Shown: positions 1-8,943, counted from the first letter of the stretch. The stretch is DNA of 64,000 bases from Microbispora hainanensis (GCF_036186745.1 NZ_CP108086.1:3224001-3288000), one strand, 5' to 3'. Notes: generated by a model not told the origin, from the sequence alone. A program made the numbers and translations.

Positions 1-1122
1 TCGTGGTATCAGGCCCGGCTGGTCCTGACGATGTTCCTGTTCACGCTCGTCGTGATGACGTCGCTCGCCACGACCGTCGGCATGCTGTACGTCGTCCGCG
101 AGGCGCTGATGGAGACCCAGGCCCGGCGCGCGGGTGGCGAGGCCAAGGAGAGCCTGCTCAACGCGCTGAACCGGACCGCGCTCGTCTTCGCCGGCATCTA
201 CACGACCTGGGGGTTCGTCGCCGACGACGCCCGGGAGTTCGCCGACATCGACATGATGCGGCAGCCGGACCGCTACGTGCTCGACGCGGGAAGCGGCAAC
301 GACAGCGGGGTGGCGGCCGGGCTGCTCAACCTCGATCCGAAGGTCTCCCTGGCGACGATGATCGTCGCGTACGTGGTCAAGTGGTACTTCGGCCGTCGCC
401 ACGAGGCGGGGGAGGGCCGTTTCTCCGGCATCCTCGCCACGTTCGGGGAGCTCGCGTTCGCGTTCTACGGGCTCAACGCGATCGCCGCCGCCGTCGGGGC
501 GCGCTCCGACTGGATCGGTCAGCGGTCCGCCGTCGCCGCCTGGCACGACTTCGCGGCCAACGCCGAGGAGAGCGTCCCGGGATGGAAGCCGGCCGCGGAG
601 TGGCTGGGCGGCGTGTGGCCGCACGTCGTCGACGCCCTCGCCATCCCGCTCACATGGCTGACGATCGGCATCCTGGTCTACGGCGCGTACGCGGAGGACA
701 CCCGCACCACGATCAGGGGGACGCGCCTGGAGCAGGCGGCGGTCCACCTGGAGCGCACCCACAACTGGACGCGTCTCGCCCTCGCGAAGCTGAGCGCCGG
801 CTGGACCGCGCGATGGATCCCGCTGCTCAACTCACTGCGCCTGACGGTGAGCGGGGGCGCCCCGCTGTTCGGGCTGTTCGCCCTCTGCTACGTCGGCCTG
901 GACATCGGCGGCGACTATCTCCTCAGGGCCGGCCGCTATCTCACCGCAAGCGAGCAGCCGTACCTGTGGTTCGCGACCGGTGAGCCGGTCGTCTACGTCG
1001 TGGACCTGATCGTGACCCTGACGACGATGTGCCTGATCGCCGCCACGTTCGACCTCGCCGCGACCCGCCGCAGGCTCATCGCCGGAACCGGAGAACGTGA
1101 TCGTCCCGCTCCGTCGAGCTGA
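1..1122 (+). CDS. Polytopic membrane protein, 5' end outside window
   Basis: The reading frame is open from base 1, so the gene begins upstream. From the first Met in the window (base 31) there are 363 residues. About six hydrophobic segments lie near residues 3-25, 105-120, 138-156, 200-221, 276-297 and 321-345, so this is an integral membrane protein. I recognise no catalytic motif or named family. It converges on the next gene with a 47-bp overlap of coding 3' ends. It lies beside an exported-protein operon and a HerA-type ATPase pair and may belong with them (inference from position only). Confidence 0.75.
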   Translation, partial: SWYQARLVLTMFLFTLVVMTSLATTVGMLYVVREALMETQARRAGGEAKESLLNALNRTALVFAGIYTTWGFVADDAREFADIDMMRQPDRYVLDAGSGNDSGVAAGLLNLDPKVSLATMIVAYVVKWYFGRRHEAGEGRFSGILATFGELAFAFYGLNAIAAAVGARSDWIGQRSAVAAWHDFAANAEESVPGWKPAAEWLGGVWPHVVDALAIPLTWLTIGILVYGAYAEDTRTTIRGTRLEQAAVHLERTHNWTRLALAKLSAGWTARWIPLLNSLRLTVSGGAPLFGLFALCYVGLDIGGDYLLRAGRYLTASEQPYLWFATGEPVVYVVDLIVTLTTMCLIAATFDLAATRRRLIAGTGERDRPAPSS

Positions 1123-2059
1123 AGGCGGCCTTCACGAAGTCTTCGGCGGACTGATCGGGCACGTCGCGGTAACTGCTCGGCCGTAGGACGACCTCGACCT
1201 CGTCGGCCACGGGCGGCGGCACCACGCCCATCATCTCCAGCCGATAGGGCGTGCCGATCTTGTTGTCCTTGACGTCGGGCGGCGTCTCGTCGTTCACCTT
1301 CTCCACCTGCCACGTGCGCCCGGCCCGGTCGGTGAACTTGACCTCCGCCGGTGCTCCGTGGCGAATGGCGCCCTCGGCGTCGAGCGCGGTCCTGGTGATC
1401 AGGATCTTCAGCCACTGGCGATCGGACCGCTCCGGCTTGCCGGTGGGATCCTTGATCTTCTCCACGGTGGCCCGCCATGACACGTGCTGCCAGACTCCCG
1501 CCTGGCCGGGCTGCACGGTTTGGACGATGTCGGCGGGCCGGCCGTACCTGTACGCCTGGTAGCCGAACACCGTGGGGGCGCCGACGGCGAGCACGACGGA
1601 CAGCACGGTTCCCCCCACGAGCAGGCTCGTACGCCGCTTGGGCGCGGCCGGCTCCTCCGGGGAAACCTCCACGGGCACTGCCGCGGGCGCTGCCGCGGGC
1701 GGCACCCTGGGCGGCATCCTGGGCGGCATCCTGGGCGGCTCCGCGGGAGGCTCAGCGGACGACGGAGCGGGCGCGAGCGCCCCGGGCGGCGGCTGCCGGT
1801 TCGTCCGCAGCGCGGGGAAGGGCTGGGTGGACCTGTCCTCCCCCTCGGGCTCCTCGGGTTCAAGGGGCGGCCACACCCGCAGGTCGGTCGGCGGCTTCAG
1901 TGTGCCGGGGATGGGTATGGAGGGCGGCGCCGTCGGTACGGGCGGGGGAAGTGCCCCGCTGTAGGTGATGTCGGAGGGCTGCTCGGCCGGGGGCGCGAAC
2001 CAGTCGCGGGCGTCGGGGCCGTTCCTCGGCGGGGTTCCGTCCATGGGCGTCTTGGTCAT
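1076..2059 (-). CDS. Pro-rich membrane-anchored protein with exported C-terminal domain
   Basis: A 327-aa protein. Residues 1-140 are very rich in Pro, Glu and Ala and include a run of PPRMPPRMPPR type. One transmembrane segment follows (about 146-166), then a roughly 150-residue domain predicted to lie outside the membrane. It is the last gene of a three-gene operon; its ATG overlaps the preceding stop as ATGA (2056-2059). The C-terminal domain has the beta-rich look of DUF4352-like domains, as do the two upstream proteins, but I cannot assign a family from sequence alone. Its 3' end overlaps the convergent membrane-protein gene. Confidence 0.7.
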   Translation of the reverse strand: MTKTPMDGTPPRNGPDARDWFAPPAEQPSDITYSGALPPPVPTAPPSIPIPGTLKPPTDLRVWPPLEPEEPEGEDRSTQPFPALRTNRQPPPGALAPAPSSAEPPAEPPRMPPRMPPRVPPAAAPAAVPVEVSPEEPAAPKRRTSLLVGGTVLSVVLAVGAPTVFGYQAYRYGRPADIVQTVQPGQAGVWQHVSWRATVEKIKDPTGKPERSDRQWLKILITRTALDAEGAIRHGAPAEVKFTDRAGRTWQVEKVNDETPPDVKDNKIGTPYRLEMMGVVPPPVADEVEVVLRPSSYRDVPDQSAEDFVKAAFSSTERDDHVLRFRR

Positions 2060-2733
2060 CGGCTCGCGCTCACGAGAGAGTGGTAGTCCTCCGCCTGTGA
2101 GATCAGCCGGCCGGCGGCGGCACCGGACAGCCCCAGGTCGATCTGCGCCTCGGGCGCGTAGTTGTCTCGCACCAGCGGGCTGACCGGAGGGATGAAGACG
2201 AGGTGCGCGCCCAGCACCGCGTCTTCGGGCACCTCGAAGACGAGCAGCCCGCTCGACCAGAACCCGGGCTGGATGTACTTGTTGAACAGCGTCAGGGAGT
2301 CGCTGACCTTGTCCGTCGGGTCATAGCGCCGGCCGTCCGCGGTCAGGAGGACCGGGGGGCTGAGCCTGCTCAGCTTGAAGGGCTCGCGCGCGCTCGTCGC
2401 CGAGACGTCGACCAGCAGGAACAGGTTGCTCGTGGCCACCTTGGACACCTTGTTGGAGTAGTCCGTGGTGTCCACGGCGTGAGCGGCCGTGACCGACAGG
2501 GCCTTGACGGTGAAGCGCTTGGTCTCCACCGTCTCGCCGATCCGGCCCTTGTAGGTCAGATAGGAGGTGCGCTGCTCGAAGGACACCGAGAAGTTCTGCT
2601 GTGCGTAGACCGCCGCCGCCGCGAGCACGATTCCCGCCACTCCGGCGGCGATCCGCCGCCCCACACCGCGCCGTGGCGGCTTCTTCCGCGCCGCGCGCCG
2701 TGCCGTGCGGCTCTCCACCTGGGTGATCGTCAT
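2056..2733 (-). CDS. Single-pass exported protein, middle gene of the operon
   Basis: A 225-aa protein with a very basic N-terminus (RRAARKKPPRRGVGRR), one transmembrane segment (about 28-44, ending AAAVYAQQ) and an exported domain of about 180 residues. This positive-inside pattern predicts a type II anchor with the domain outside the cell membrane. Start and stop codons overlap both neighbours by 1-4 nt, so translation is probably coupled. The domain resembles the beta-sandwich exported domains of the two adjacent genes in layout (inference). No enzyme motif is visible. Confidence 0.7.
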   Translation of the reverse strand: MTITQVESRTARRAARKKPPRRGVGRRIAAGVAGIVLAAAAVYAQQNFSVSFEQRTSYLTYKGRIGETVETKRFTVKALSVTAAHAVDTTDYSNKVSKVATSNLFLLVDVSATSAREPFKLSRLSPPVLLTADGRRYDPTDKVSDSLTLFNKYIQPGFWSSGLLVFEVPEDAVLGAHLVFIPPVSPLVRDNYAPEAQIDLGLSGAAAGRLISQAEDYHSLVSASR

Positions 2734-3392
2734 CAGGTGCTCTCCTTCCGCACGGGAAGGGTGATCCGCGCGGCGACGTCGGGCTCGAAGTCGCCTTCGC
2801 CGTCTTCGTTCTCGCCGACGAGGAACCAGTAATGGGTCTGGTCGCGCATGCCGACCGTTTCGTACGCGAACGAGCCCACGTCGAGGCTGATCTCCGAGGG
2901 TGCGATCGCGGTGGGCTCGAGTTCGTACTTCACCACGACCGTGGTGGTGATCCCGGGTTGCAGCTGGTGGCTCTCGACGCCGAGACTGAGCACGGCGACG
3001 TCGGGGCCGTACTTGGTCTTGATCTCCGGGCGGGTCCGCAGCAGGGAGCTGGCGAAGGTCGTGCTCTGATGGAAGCCCTTGCCGGGCTCGGGCATGACGC
3101 CGACCGAGGCGGTCTCCGTGCCCATGTTGGTGACCTTGAGGACGAGCTCCAGATAGCGCCTCTCGGTGTCGAAGTCGCCCTTTTCGGTGGTGTCGATCGC
3201 CTTGATGAACTGGGTGTGGAACTGCCCCTGGTCGATCACGTCCCCGGGCGAGACCGTGGGCGGCGGCTTCTCCGGGGCCTCCTCGAAACCGCCGAGTGCG
3301 GCGGTGACGCCGATGCCCACCACGGCCAGCGCGGTGGCGACCGGGACGAGGACCGGGCGTCGTCGGCGGGCGCCATTGGGGGATGACGTCAT
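2733..3392 (-). CDS. Single-pass exported protein, first gene of the operon
   Basis: A 219-aa protein from the ATG at 3392, with a basic N-terminus (NGARRRRPVLV), one transmembrane segment (about 13-32) and an exported domain of about 180 residues. A GTG 24 nt upstream is possible, but the ATG is preferred because a TACGAT -10-like box lies exactly 8 nt before it, the pattern seen for many genes here. The stop overlaps the next start (TGATG). It is divergent from the ATPase-like gene at 3538, so the 145-bp gap probably carries both promoters. Function unknown. Confidence 0.7.
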   Translation of the reverse strand: MTSSPNGARRRRPVLVPVATALAVVGIGVTAALGGFEEAPEKPPPTVSPGDVIDQGQFHTQFIKAIDTTEKGDFDTERRYLELVLKVTNMGTETASVGVMPEPGKGFHQSTTFASSLLRTRPEIKTKYGPDVAVLSLGVESHQLQPGITTTVVVKYELEPTAIAPSEISLDVGSFAYETVGMRDQTHYWFLVGENEDGEGDFEPDVAARITLPVRKEST

Positions 3393-3400
3393 GGCAAGCG

Positions 3401-3406
3401 ATCGTA
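3401..3406 (-). promoter_or_regulatory. Leaderless -10 box (TACGAT) for the 3392 gene
   Basis: TACGAT on the minus strand, followed by 8 nt and the ATG at 3392. This predicts a transcript starting at or next to the start codon and decides the start choice. Confidence 0.45.
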
Positions 3407-3537
3407 GTACGACCACAGTTGCCCCATTGGTCGCATTGGTGCGGTCCCTCGCGCGGAAATACGTCCGAATGGCGAGAAGCGCGCCCTGACAGGGCTTCCA
3501 GCTCCTACGCTGAGACCGAGGCGGACATGGAGGGCCC

Positions 3538-5460
3538 GTGGGCGACCCGCACCCCGAGCATGCCCAGTTGCAGGCGGACCGGATCTACCTGGGCTGGCAG
3601 TACGCACTGCTGTACCCGGATCCCGGACCGCCGCCGAAGCGACCGGCGAGGGAGGACGTCACCGAGCCTCCGGTGGACACCGAGTGGGTCCACCGGGAGC
3701 GGCTGCAGAAGGATCTGCTCAACCGCCCGGTCAAGATCTTCCGTACGTTCATGGCCGTCGTGGCCGCCGGGATCCTGGTCCTCGGCGTGACCGGCCTGCT
3801 CACCTGGTCGTTCGTGCTGCTCGGCCTGGTCGCCGCCGGAGGCGTGGCCGCCATCTGCACCTACGCCATCCGGCAGGGCGACCGTACGGTCAACGAGCGG
3901 CTCGACGAGCGCCGGCGCAAGGCGCTGCGCGAGCAGGAACGCCGCCAGCGCGAGATCGTCATGGCCCAGGAGGAGCACGCCGCGAAATACCGCGACTGGG
4001 CCGAGAAGAAGAACCGCTTCGATCGGCAGATCACCTGGTATGCCGTGGCGGTGCCCGACGACATCGACCGGGTCGACGTGGCCGGGGGCACGCTGACCGG
4101 CTGGTCGGCGCTGGTCACGTTGATCGGCGCGACCCGGCTCTACAGCGGCGGCCACCTGACCGTGCTCGACCTGTCGGAGGGCGCGATCGCCAAGGACCTG
4201 ATCGAGCTGGCGCGCAGGGGCGGGGACGACCCGCTCGTCTGGGTCCTCCCGGTGGACCTGCCCCGGCTCGACCTGGGCGCGACGCTCAAGCCCGAGGCGT
4301 TCGCCGACGTGCTCGCCCACGTGGTGAGCGTCAGCGAGGAGACCAGCAGGGACATCGGCTTCGACAACGCGATCCTGGAGCGCGTGCTGGAGGTCCTGGG
4401 CGAGAACGCGACGATCAGCCAGGTCACCGCCGCCCTGCGGGCGCTGGCCCAGGTGGGCGACCCGCGAGACGACATGAAGGACGGCCTGCTCACGGCGTCG
4501 CAGCTCGAACGCATCGGCACGCTGTTCGGCCGGGGCGTGGCCGACCGGGTGGTCATCGAGCGGGCCTGGGCGCTGGAGTCACAGCTGCGCAAGCTGGAGA
4601 CGCTGGGCTCCCAGGCCGTACGGCTGCCGCCCGCGCGGCTGCGGGTCGTCAGCATGGACCGGCAGGCGGGGGTCTTCGGCAACCGGGTGCTCGGGACCTA
4701 CGTCGCGACCGCGCTCACGCACATCCTGCGGCAGTCGCCGGCCAGCGAGCGGCCCTGGTATCACACGATCATCGTGGCGGGCGCGGACAAGCTGCGCGGC
4801 GACGTGCTCGACCGGCTCATGGACGCCTGCGAGACCTCGCGCACCGGGCTCGTGCTCACCTACCGCAGCCTCACCCCGACCGTGCGGGAACGGCTCGGCC
4901 GGGGACACGCGGCGGTCGCGTTCATGCGCCTGGGCAACGCCGAGGACGCCCGGGTGGCCAGCGAGCACGTCGGCACCGAGCACCGCCTGGAGCTCGCCCA
5001 GCTCACCGAGACGTTCAGCACGGCGGTGAACGGCCCGAGCGGCTACTACACCTCCACCGTCGGCGAGAGCCGTACGGAGGGGGAGGAGAAGGGCGAGGGC
5101 GACCTGCGCGAGGACATCACCGAGTCGACCGAGTGGGGGCGGCGCGCGCCCACGGTGGCCGACGGGGTCCTCCAGCGGTCGCGGGAGTTCCTGGTCGAGC
5201 CGCACCAGCTCCAGCAGCTCCCGACGACCTCCGTGATCGTCACCTATTCGACGGCGGAGGGACGCCAGGTGCGCCTCGCGGACGCGAACCCGGCGATACT
5301 CACCTTCCCCAAGACGACGCTGGGCGAGTTCGAGGAGATCCGGCGGGCCGCCCTCGCGCCCCCGGAGCCCGAGCCGGAGCCGGAGGAGCCCGTGCTGCCC
5401 GACGTTCCCCCGAACCTGGGCCCCCCGCCGCCTCGCCTCGACTGGCGCAAGCGGTCATGA
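3538..5460 (+). CDS. Two-TM protein with Walker-less ATPase-like C-terminal half
   Basis: A 640-aa protein from a GTG start; GGAGG lies 4 nt upstream. Layout: a soluble N-terminus, two adjacent TM helices (about 69-89 and 91-111), a charged coiled-coil-like stretch (about 115-160) and a large cytoplasmic domain. Residues about 390-530 (VVSMDRQAGVFGN, IIVAGADKLRGDVLD, GLVLTYRSLTP) read like the back half of a TraG/HerA-type ATPase, but no Walker A or B motif is visible. It ends in a Pro/Glu tract and the tail PPPPRLDWRKRS, which is duplicated downstream. It is followed by a HerA-type ATPase on the same strand, so a pseudo-ATPase partner is the likeliest reading (inference). Confidence 0.7.
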   Translation: MGDPHPEHAQLQADRIYLGWQYALLYPDPGPPPKRPAREDVTEPPVDTEWVHRERLQKDLLNRPVKIFRTFMAVVAAGILVLGVTGLLTWSFVLLGLVAAGGVAAICTYAIRQGDRTVNERLDERRRKALREQERRQREIVMAQEEHAAKYRDWAEKKNRFDRQITWYAVAVPDDIDRVDVAGGTLTGWSALVTLIGATRLYSGGHLTVLDLSEGAIAKDLIELARRGGDDPLVWVLPVDLPRLDLGATLKPEAFADVLAHVVSVSEETSRDIGFDNAILERVLEVLGENATISQVTAALRALAQVGDPRDDMKDGLLTASQLERIGTLFGRGVADRVVIERAWALESQLRKLETLGSQAVRLPPARLRVVSMDRQAGVFGNRVLGTYVATALTHILRQSPASERPWYHTIIVAGADKLRGDVLDRLMDACETSRTGLVLTYRSLTPTVRERLGRGHAAVAFMRLGNAEDARVASEHVGTEHRLELAQLTETFSTAVNGPSGYYTSTVGESRTEGEEKGEGDLREDITESTEWGRRAPTVADGVLQRSREFLVEPHQLQQLPTTSVIVTYSTAEGRQVRLADANPAILTFPKTTLGEFEEIRRAALAPPEPEPEPEEPVLPDVPPNLGPPPPRLDWRKRS

Positions 5461-5475
5461 GGGGGCCCGCGTCAG

Positions 5476-5607
5476 ATGTCCGTGCCGCCCGTGCCGCCCG
5501 TGCCGCCCGTGCCGCCCGTGCTGCCCGTGCTGCCCGACGTTCCCCCGCTGCGCTTCCCCACGGTCGGGCCCCCGCCGCCCCGGCTCGACTGGCGCAAGCG
5601 GTCATGA
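5476..5607 (+). CDS. Micro-ORF 1: duplicated C-terminal tail, 43 aa
   Basis: ATG-TGA micro-ORF beginning MSVPPVPPVPP and ending VGPPPPRLDWRKRS. It lies in the same frame as the gene upstream, five codons past its stop. Its last 12 residues equal those of the upstream protein. It could be translated by reinitiation, or by readthrough of the TGA, or not at all. The exact preservation of frame and tail argues for duplication of coding sequence. No separate ribosome site is evident. Confidence 0.4.
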   Translation: MSVPPVPPVPPVPPVLPVLPDVPPLRFPTVGPPPPRLDWRKRS

Positions 5608-5622
5608 GGGGGCCCGCGTCAG

Positions 5623-5727
5623 ATGTCCGTGCCGCCCGTGCTGCCCGTGCTGCCCGACGTTCCCCCGCTGCGCTTCCCCACGGTCGGGCCCCCGCCGCCT
5701 CGCCTCGACTGGCGCAAGCGGTCATGA
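5623..5727 (+). CDS. Micro-ORF 2: duplicated C-terminal tail, 34 aa
   Basis: The second copy, again ATG-TGA and in frame with the first. It reads MSVPPVLPVLPDVPP and ends VGPPPPRLDWRKRS. It differs from micro-ORF 1 only by lacking three VPP repeat units, plus synonymous changes near the end. Whether it is translated is unknown. Confidence 0.4.
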   Translation: MSVPPVLPVLPDVPPLRFPTVGPPPPRLDWRKRS

Positions 5728-5853
5728 CCGCCTCCGAAACGTCGTACGCGCCCATGACACCGTCCGCTCTCGGTAAGGGCATCGTCAACAGGGGTGTGCG
5801 GCCGTGATCGTTCGAGGAGTCTCTCCCCTGTTCGTCGTCACCTGAGGGGTCTG

Positions 5854-8800
5854 ATGCAGCCGTTTCCCCTGAGCGGGCCGTGGTACCGGATTCAGGCGAT
5901 CACCGCCCCATCGCGTAGTTCGTCCGCGGAGTGGGACTTCGTCACGGTGCTCCCCGCGGTCCTGTCCGCCGCGCAGCGCAACCGGCCGTTCGTCATCGGC
6001 TGGCTGTCGCGGGGTTCGGGTGCGCCGCTGGAGCTCATCACCAACGCGGGACCGCTCACACCGCCCAAGCCGCCCAAGCGCGCGGCGACCACGCCGGAGC
6101 CGCCGGTCACCGGCCCGCAGCCGCTGCTGTTCCCCGGCGGCGCGCGCGGCGTGGAGATCGGCGACGAGTGGCTGGCCGACCTTGCCGACCTCGTCTGGAC
6201 GCCGTGCCCCGGCCGGCAGGCCCCGCCGCTGTACGGCAGGCGCGAGCCGGAGCCCGACGAGACCAAGCGGCCCACGCTGTTCGAGTCGACGCTGGTCACG
6301 CTCATGTCCCGGCCGTTCGCGTGGGTGGTGGTCGCCGAGCCGACCGACCTGCTCGACGCCGAGGTGGCCCACCTGCGCACCCAGCTCAACGTGCTGCGCC
6401 AGTATGGCGACGCCTCGGAGCGGTCGCGGTTCGACGCCGAGCGGGCCGAGCGCAGGATGCAGGAGCTCGACGCCTTCCGCGAGGCCGGGCTGTGGAACGT
6501 CAGGGTGCTGGCCGGCGCGGCCGGCCCCGACGAGCTGCGCCAGATCGCGCCGGTGCTGGTCGGCTCGGTGGAGATGAGCCATCACCCCTATCGGCTGCGC
6601 AGCGCGATGTCGCTGCCCGCCCTGTCGGGCGACGGCGCCTGCGAGTCCGTGTACGGCTTCGGCGAGGCGCTGGCCGTCAACCTCCAGGACTCGGCCGACG
6701 GCGCGGCGGCGCCGTTCGCGGCGACGGCCGGGGCACTCGCCGCGCTCGCCGGGCTGCCGCGCCGCGAGGTGCCGGGGGTACGGGTGCTCGACGCGGGCTT
6801 CTTCGACGTGACGAGCGAGGCCGAGATCGAGGGGCCGGCGGAGACCGTCGATCTCGGCGCGATCGTCGACGGGCAGGACCGTGCGGTCGGGACGTTCCGG
6901 GTGCCGCTGGCCACGCTGAACCGCCACGCCTTCGTCACCGGCGCCACCGGCTCGGGCAAGTCGCAGACCGTACGCCACCTGCTGGAGCAGCTCACGAAGG
7001 CGGGCATCCCGTGGCTGGCGATCGAGCCGGCCAAGTCGGAGTACGCCGCGATGGCCGGCCGGGTGGAGCACCTGGCGCCGCTGACCGTCATCAACCCCTC
7101 GGCGCCCGACAACGTGCCGATCAGCGTCAACCCGCTCGCGCCCGAGCCCGGCTATCCCGTGCAGGCCCACATCGACATGGTCAGGGCGCTGTTCATGGCG
7201 GCGTTCGACGCCGAGGAGCCGTTCCCGCAGATCATGTCGCTGGCGCTGCAGCGCGTCTACGAGGCCAACGGCTGGGACGTGGTCACCGGCGGCGGCATCC
7301 CGGGGGCCGCCGTGCAGCCGGCCGTGCCCACCCTGGAGCAGCTCCAGCAGCAGGCGCTGGAGGTCATCCAGGAGATCGGCTACGGCAACGAGGTCCAGGC
7401 CGACGTCGAGGGCTTCATCAGTCTGCGCCTGCGCAGCCTGCGCGTCGGCAGCGCGGGCCGATTCTTCGAGGGAGGCCACCCGGCCGACATCGGCGGCCTG
7501 CTCCAGCGCAACGTCGTGCTCGCCATCGAGGACGTGGCCAACGACGAGGACAAGGCGTTCCTCATGGGCACGCTGATCATCCGCATCGTGGAGCACCTGC
7601 GCATGCGCGCCCGCTCCGAACCGCGGGGCGAGGACGGCGCGGGCGGCCTGCGGCACGTCATCGTCATCGAGGAGGCCCACCGGCTGCTGCGCGACCGGGG
7701 CTCCCAGCGGGCCTCCACCCACGCCGTCGAGCTGCTGGCCGGGATGCTCGCCGAGATCAGGGCGTACGGCGAGGGCATCATCGTGGCCGAGCAGATCCCC
7801 ACCAAGCTCGTCTCCGACGTGGTGAAGAACACCGCGCTCAAGGTCGTGCACCGGCTTCCGGCCGAGGACGACCGCGCGCTCGTCGGGGCGGCGATGAACC
7901 TGAGCGAGGACCAGTCGCGTCAGGTGGTGTCGCTCCAGCCGGGCTTCGCCGCGGTGTTCGCCGACGGCATGGACCGCCCGTTGCGCGTCCAGGTGCCGCT
8001 GGGCGAGGACCGCGAACGCGAGACGCTCGGCCCGGTGCCGCCCATCTGCGGGCGCCGTTCGGCCGCCTGCGGGCGCGAGTGCCGTACGGGGAAGGCGTGC
8101 ACGCTGGTCGAGCTGCGCGAGGCCGACCTGCTCGCGGTGGCCCCGGAGTGGGCGTGGCTGCGGATCTGGACCGACACGGTCGTGCTGGCGTTCGTGACGA
8201 ACCGGTCGCTGCCGGGCGTGCCGCGCGTGCTCGCCGACATCTGGGCGGAGCTGCCGGCCAAGCGGCGCGAGTGCCTGCTGGCCACGCTGGTCGAGCGGTC
8301 GGTCGCGCGCCGCGCCTGGTCGCTGCGCACGTGGTTCGACCCCGCGCTGCTCACCGAGAAGGCCGCCGAGGTCGCCGCCGGGCTGCTGGCGGCGGGCCAG
8401 GCGGACGGCGGGGAGAGCGAGCCGCCGATGCGGGCGGGCGAGCGGCCGGGCGCGGCCTGGGTGATTCCCCAGGTCCGCTGGCTGCACGAGGTGGACCGGC
8501 TGTTCCCGTTCGGGCATCCGGCGCCCAACCTGCGCAGCCCGGCCCCGGCGATGGAGTATCCGCTGTTCGGCACCGACCCCGCCGGCCGGCCGTACCCGCA
8601 CCAGGGGGTCAACGGCGCCGAGCCGGCCGAGGGCGGGGTCGCCGTCGGCGTGCGCACCGAGCTGCTCGGCCACCGCGCCAAGGCGCTGCGCCACCACCCG
8701 CTGTCGATGGAGGTCGACCGCAACCGGGCCCTGGCCTGGCGGGTCATCCTGGGCGACGACGAGCACGAGGGCATCCAGCGCGACGTGACGACGGTCGCCA

Positions 8801-8943
8801 TCGGGGTGGAGCCGCGCGAACGGGTCAAATACGTGGCCCAGACGATGAGCGCGGGCTGGCTGGAGACCGTGCTGTCCTGGCCGCGCCGGTTCGTCCTGCC
8901 GTTCGACGGCGACACCCCCGCGGAGCTGTCCTTCGGATCGTGA
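5854..8943 (+). CDS. HerA/VirB4-type P-loop ATPase, 1,029 aa
   Basis: A large ATPase with Walker A GATGSGKS at residues 363-370 and Walker B HVIVIEEAH at 601-609, the arrangement of HerA/VirB4/FtsK-like motor ATPases (DUF87-type). A four-Cys cluster follows at residues 732, 739, 743 and 749 (CGRRSAACGRECRTGKAC), a possible metal site. The ATG at 5854 is chosen over upstream in-frame codons because GAGGGG precedes it. The N-terminal 350 residues and C-terminal 280 residues have no motif I recognise. HerA-class motors pump DNA or polypeptides. The membrane partner upstream suggests action at the cell envelope (inference). No nuclease (NurA, Sir2, DUF4297) is encoded next to it. Confidence 0.8.
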   Translation: MQPFPLSGPWYRIQAITAPSRSSSAEWDFVTVLPAVLSAAQRNRPFVIGWLSRGSGAPLELITNAGPLTPPKPPKRAATTPEPPVTGPQPLLFPGGARGVEIGDEWLADLADLVWTPCPGRQAPPLYGRREPEPDETKRPTLFESTLVTLMSRPFAWVVVAEPTDLLDAEVAHLRTQLNVLRQYGDASERSRFDAERAERRMQELDAFREAGLWNVRVLAGAAGPDELRQIAPVLVGSVEMSHHPYRLRSAMSLPALSGDGACESVYGFGEALAVNLQDSADGAAAPFAATAGALAALAGLPRREVPGVRVLDAGFFDVTSEAEIEGPAETVDLGAIVDGQDRAVGTFRVPLATLNRHAFVTGATGSGKSQTVRHLLEQLTKAGIPWLAIEPAKSEYAAMAGRVEHLAPLTVINPSAPDNVPISVNPLAPEPGYPVQAHIDMVRALFMAAFDAEEPFPQIMSLALQRVYEANGWDVVTGGGIPGAAVQPAVPTLEQLQQQALEVIQEIGYGNEVQADVEGFISLRLRSLRVGSAGRFFEGGHPADIGGLLQRNVVLAIEDVANDEDKAFLMGTLIIRIVEHLRMRARSEPRGEDGAGGLRHVIVIEEAHRLLRDRGSQRASTHAVELLAGMLAEIRAYGEGIIVAEQIPTKLVSDVVKNTALKVVHRLPAEDDRALVGAAMNLSEDQSRQVVSLQPGFAAVFADGMDRPLRVQVPLGEDRERETLGPVPPICGRRSAACGRECRTGKACTLVELREADLLAVAPEWAWLRIWTDTVVLAFVTNRSLPGVPRVLADIWAELPAKRRECLLATLVERSVARRAWSLRTWFDPALLTEKAAEVAAGLLAAGQADGGESEPPMRAGERPGAAWVIPQVRWLHEVDRLFPFGHPAPNLRSPAPAMEYPLFGTDPAGRPYPHQGVNGAEPAEGGVAVGVRTELLGHRAKALRHHPLSMEVDRNRALAWRVILGDDEHEGIQRDVTTVAIGVEPRERVKYVAQTMSAGWLETVLSWPRRFVLPFDGDTPAELSFGS

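Larger units (their letters stand above)
5461..5853 (+). repeat. Tandem repeats duplicating the 3' end of the 3538 gene
   Basis: This gap holds two further copies of the preceding gene's 3' end. The block ending CTCGACTGGCGCAAGCGG TCATGA occurs with stops at 5458, 5605 and 5725, spaced 147 and 120 bp. The spacing difference of 27 bp equals three extra CCGCCCGTG 9-mers, a VNTR. All copies stay in one reading frame. After 5727 there is about 125 bp with no recognised gene, ending in GAGGGG before the ATG at 5854. Confidence 0.8.

Noticed and set aside
3684-5807. A 707-codon plus-strand frame overlapping the 3538 gene
   Set aside because: It is out of frame with a gene that has TM segments and a ribosome site, and its translation is low-complexity Arg/Ala/Gly.
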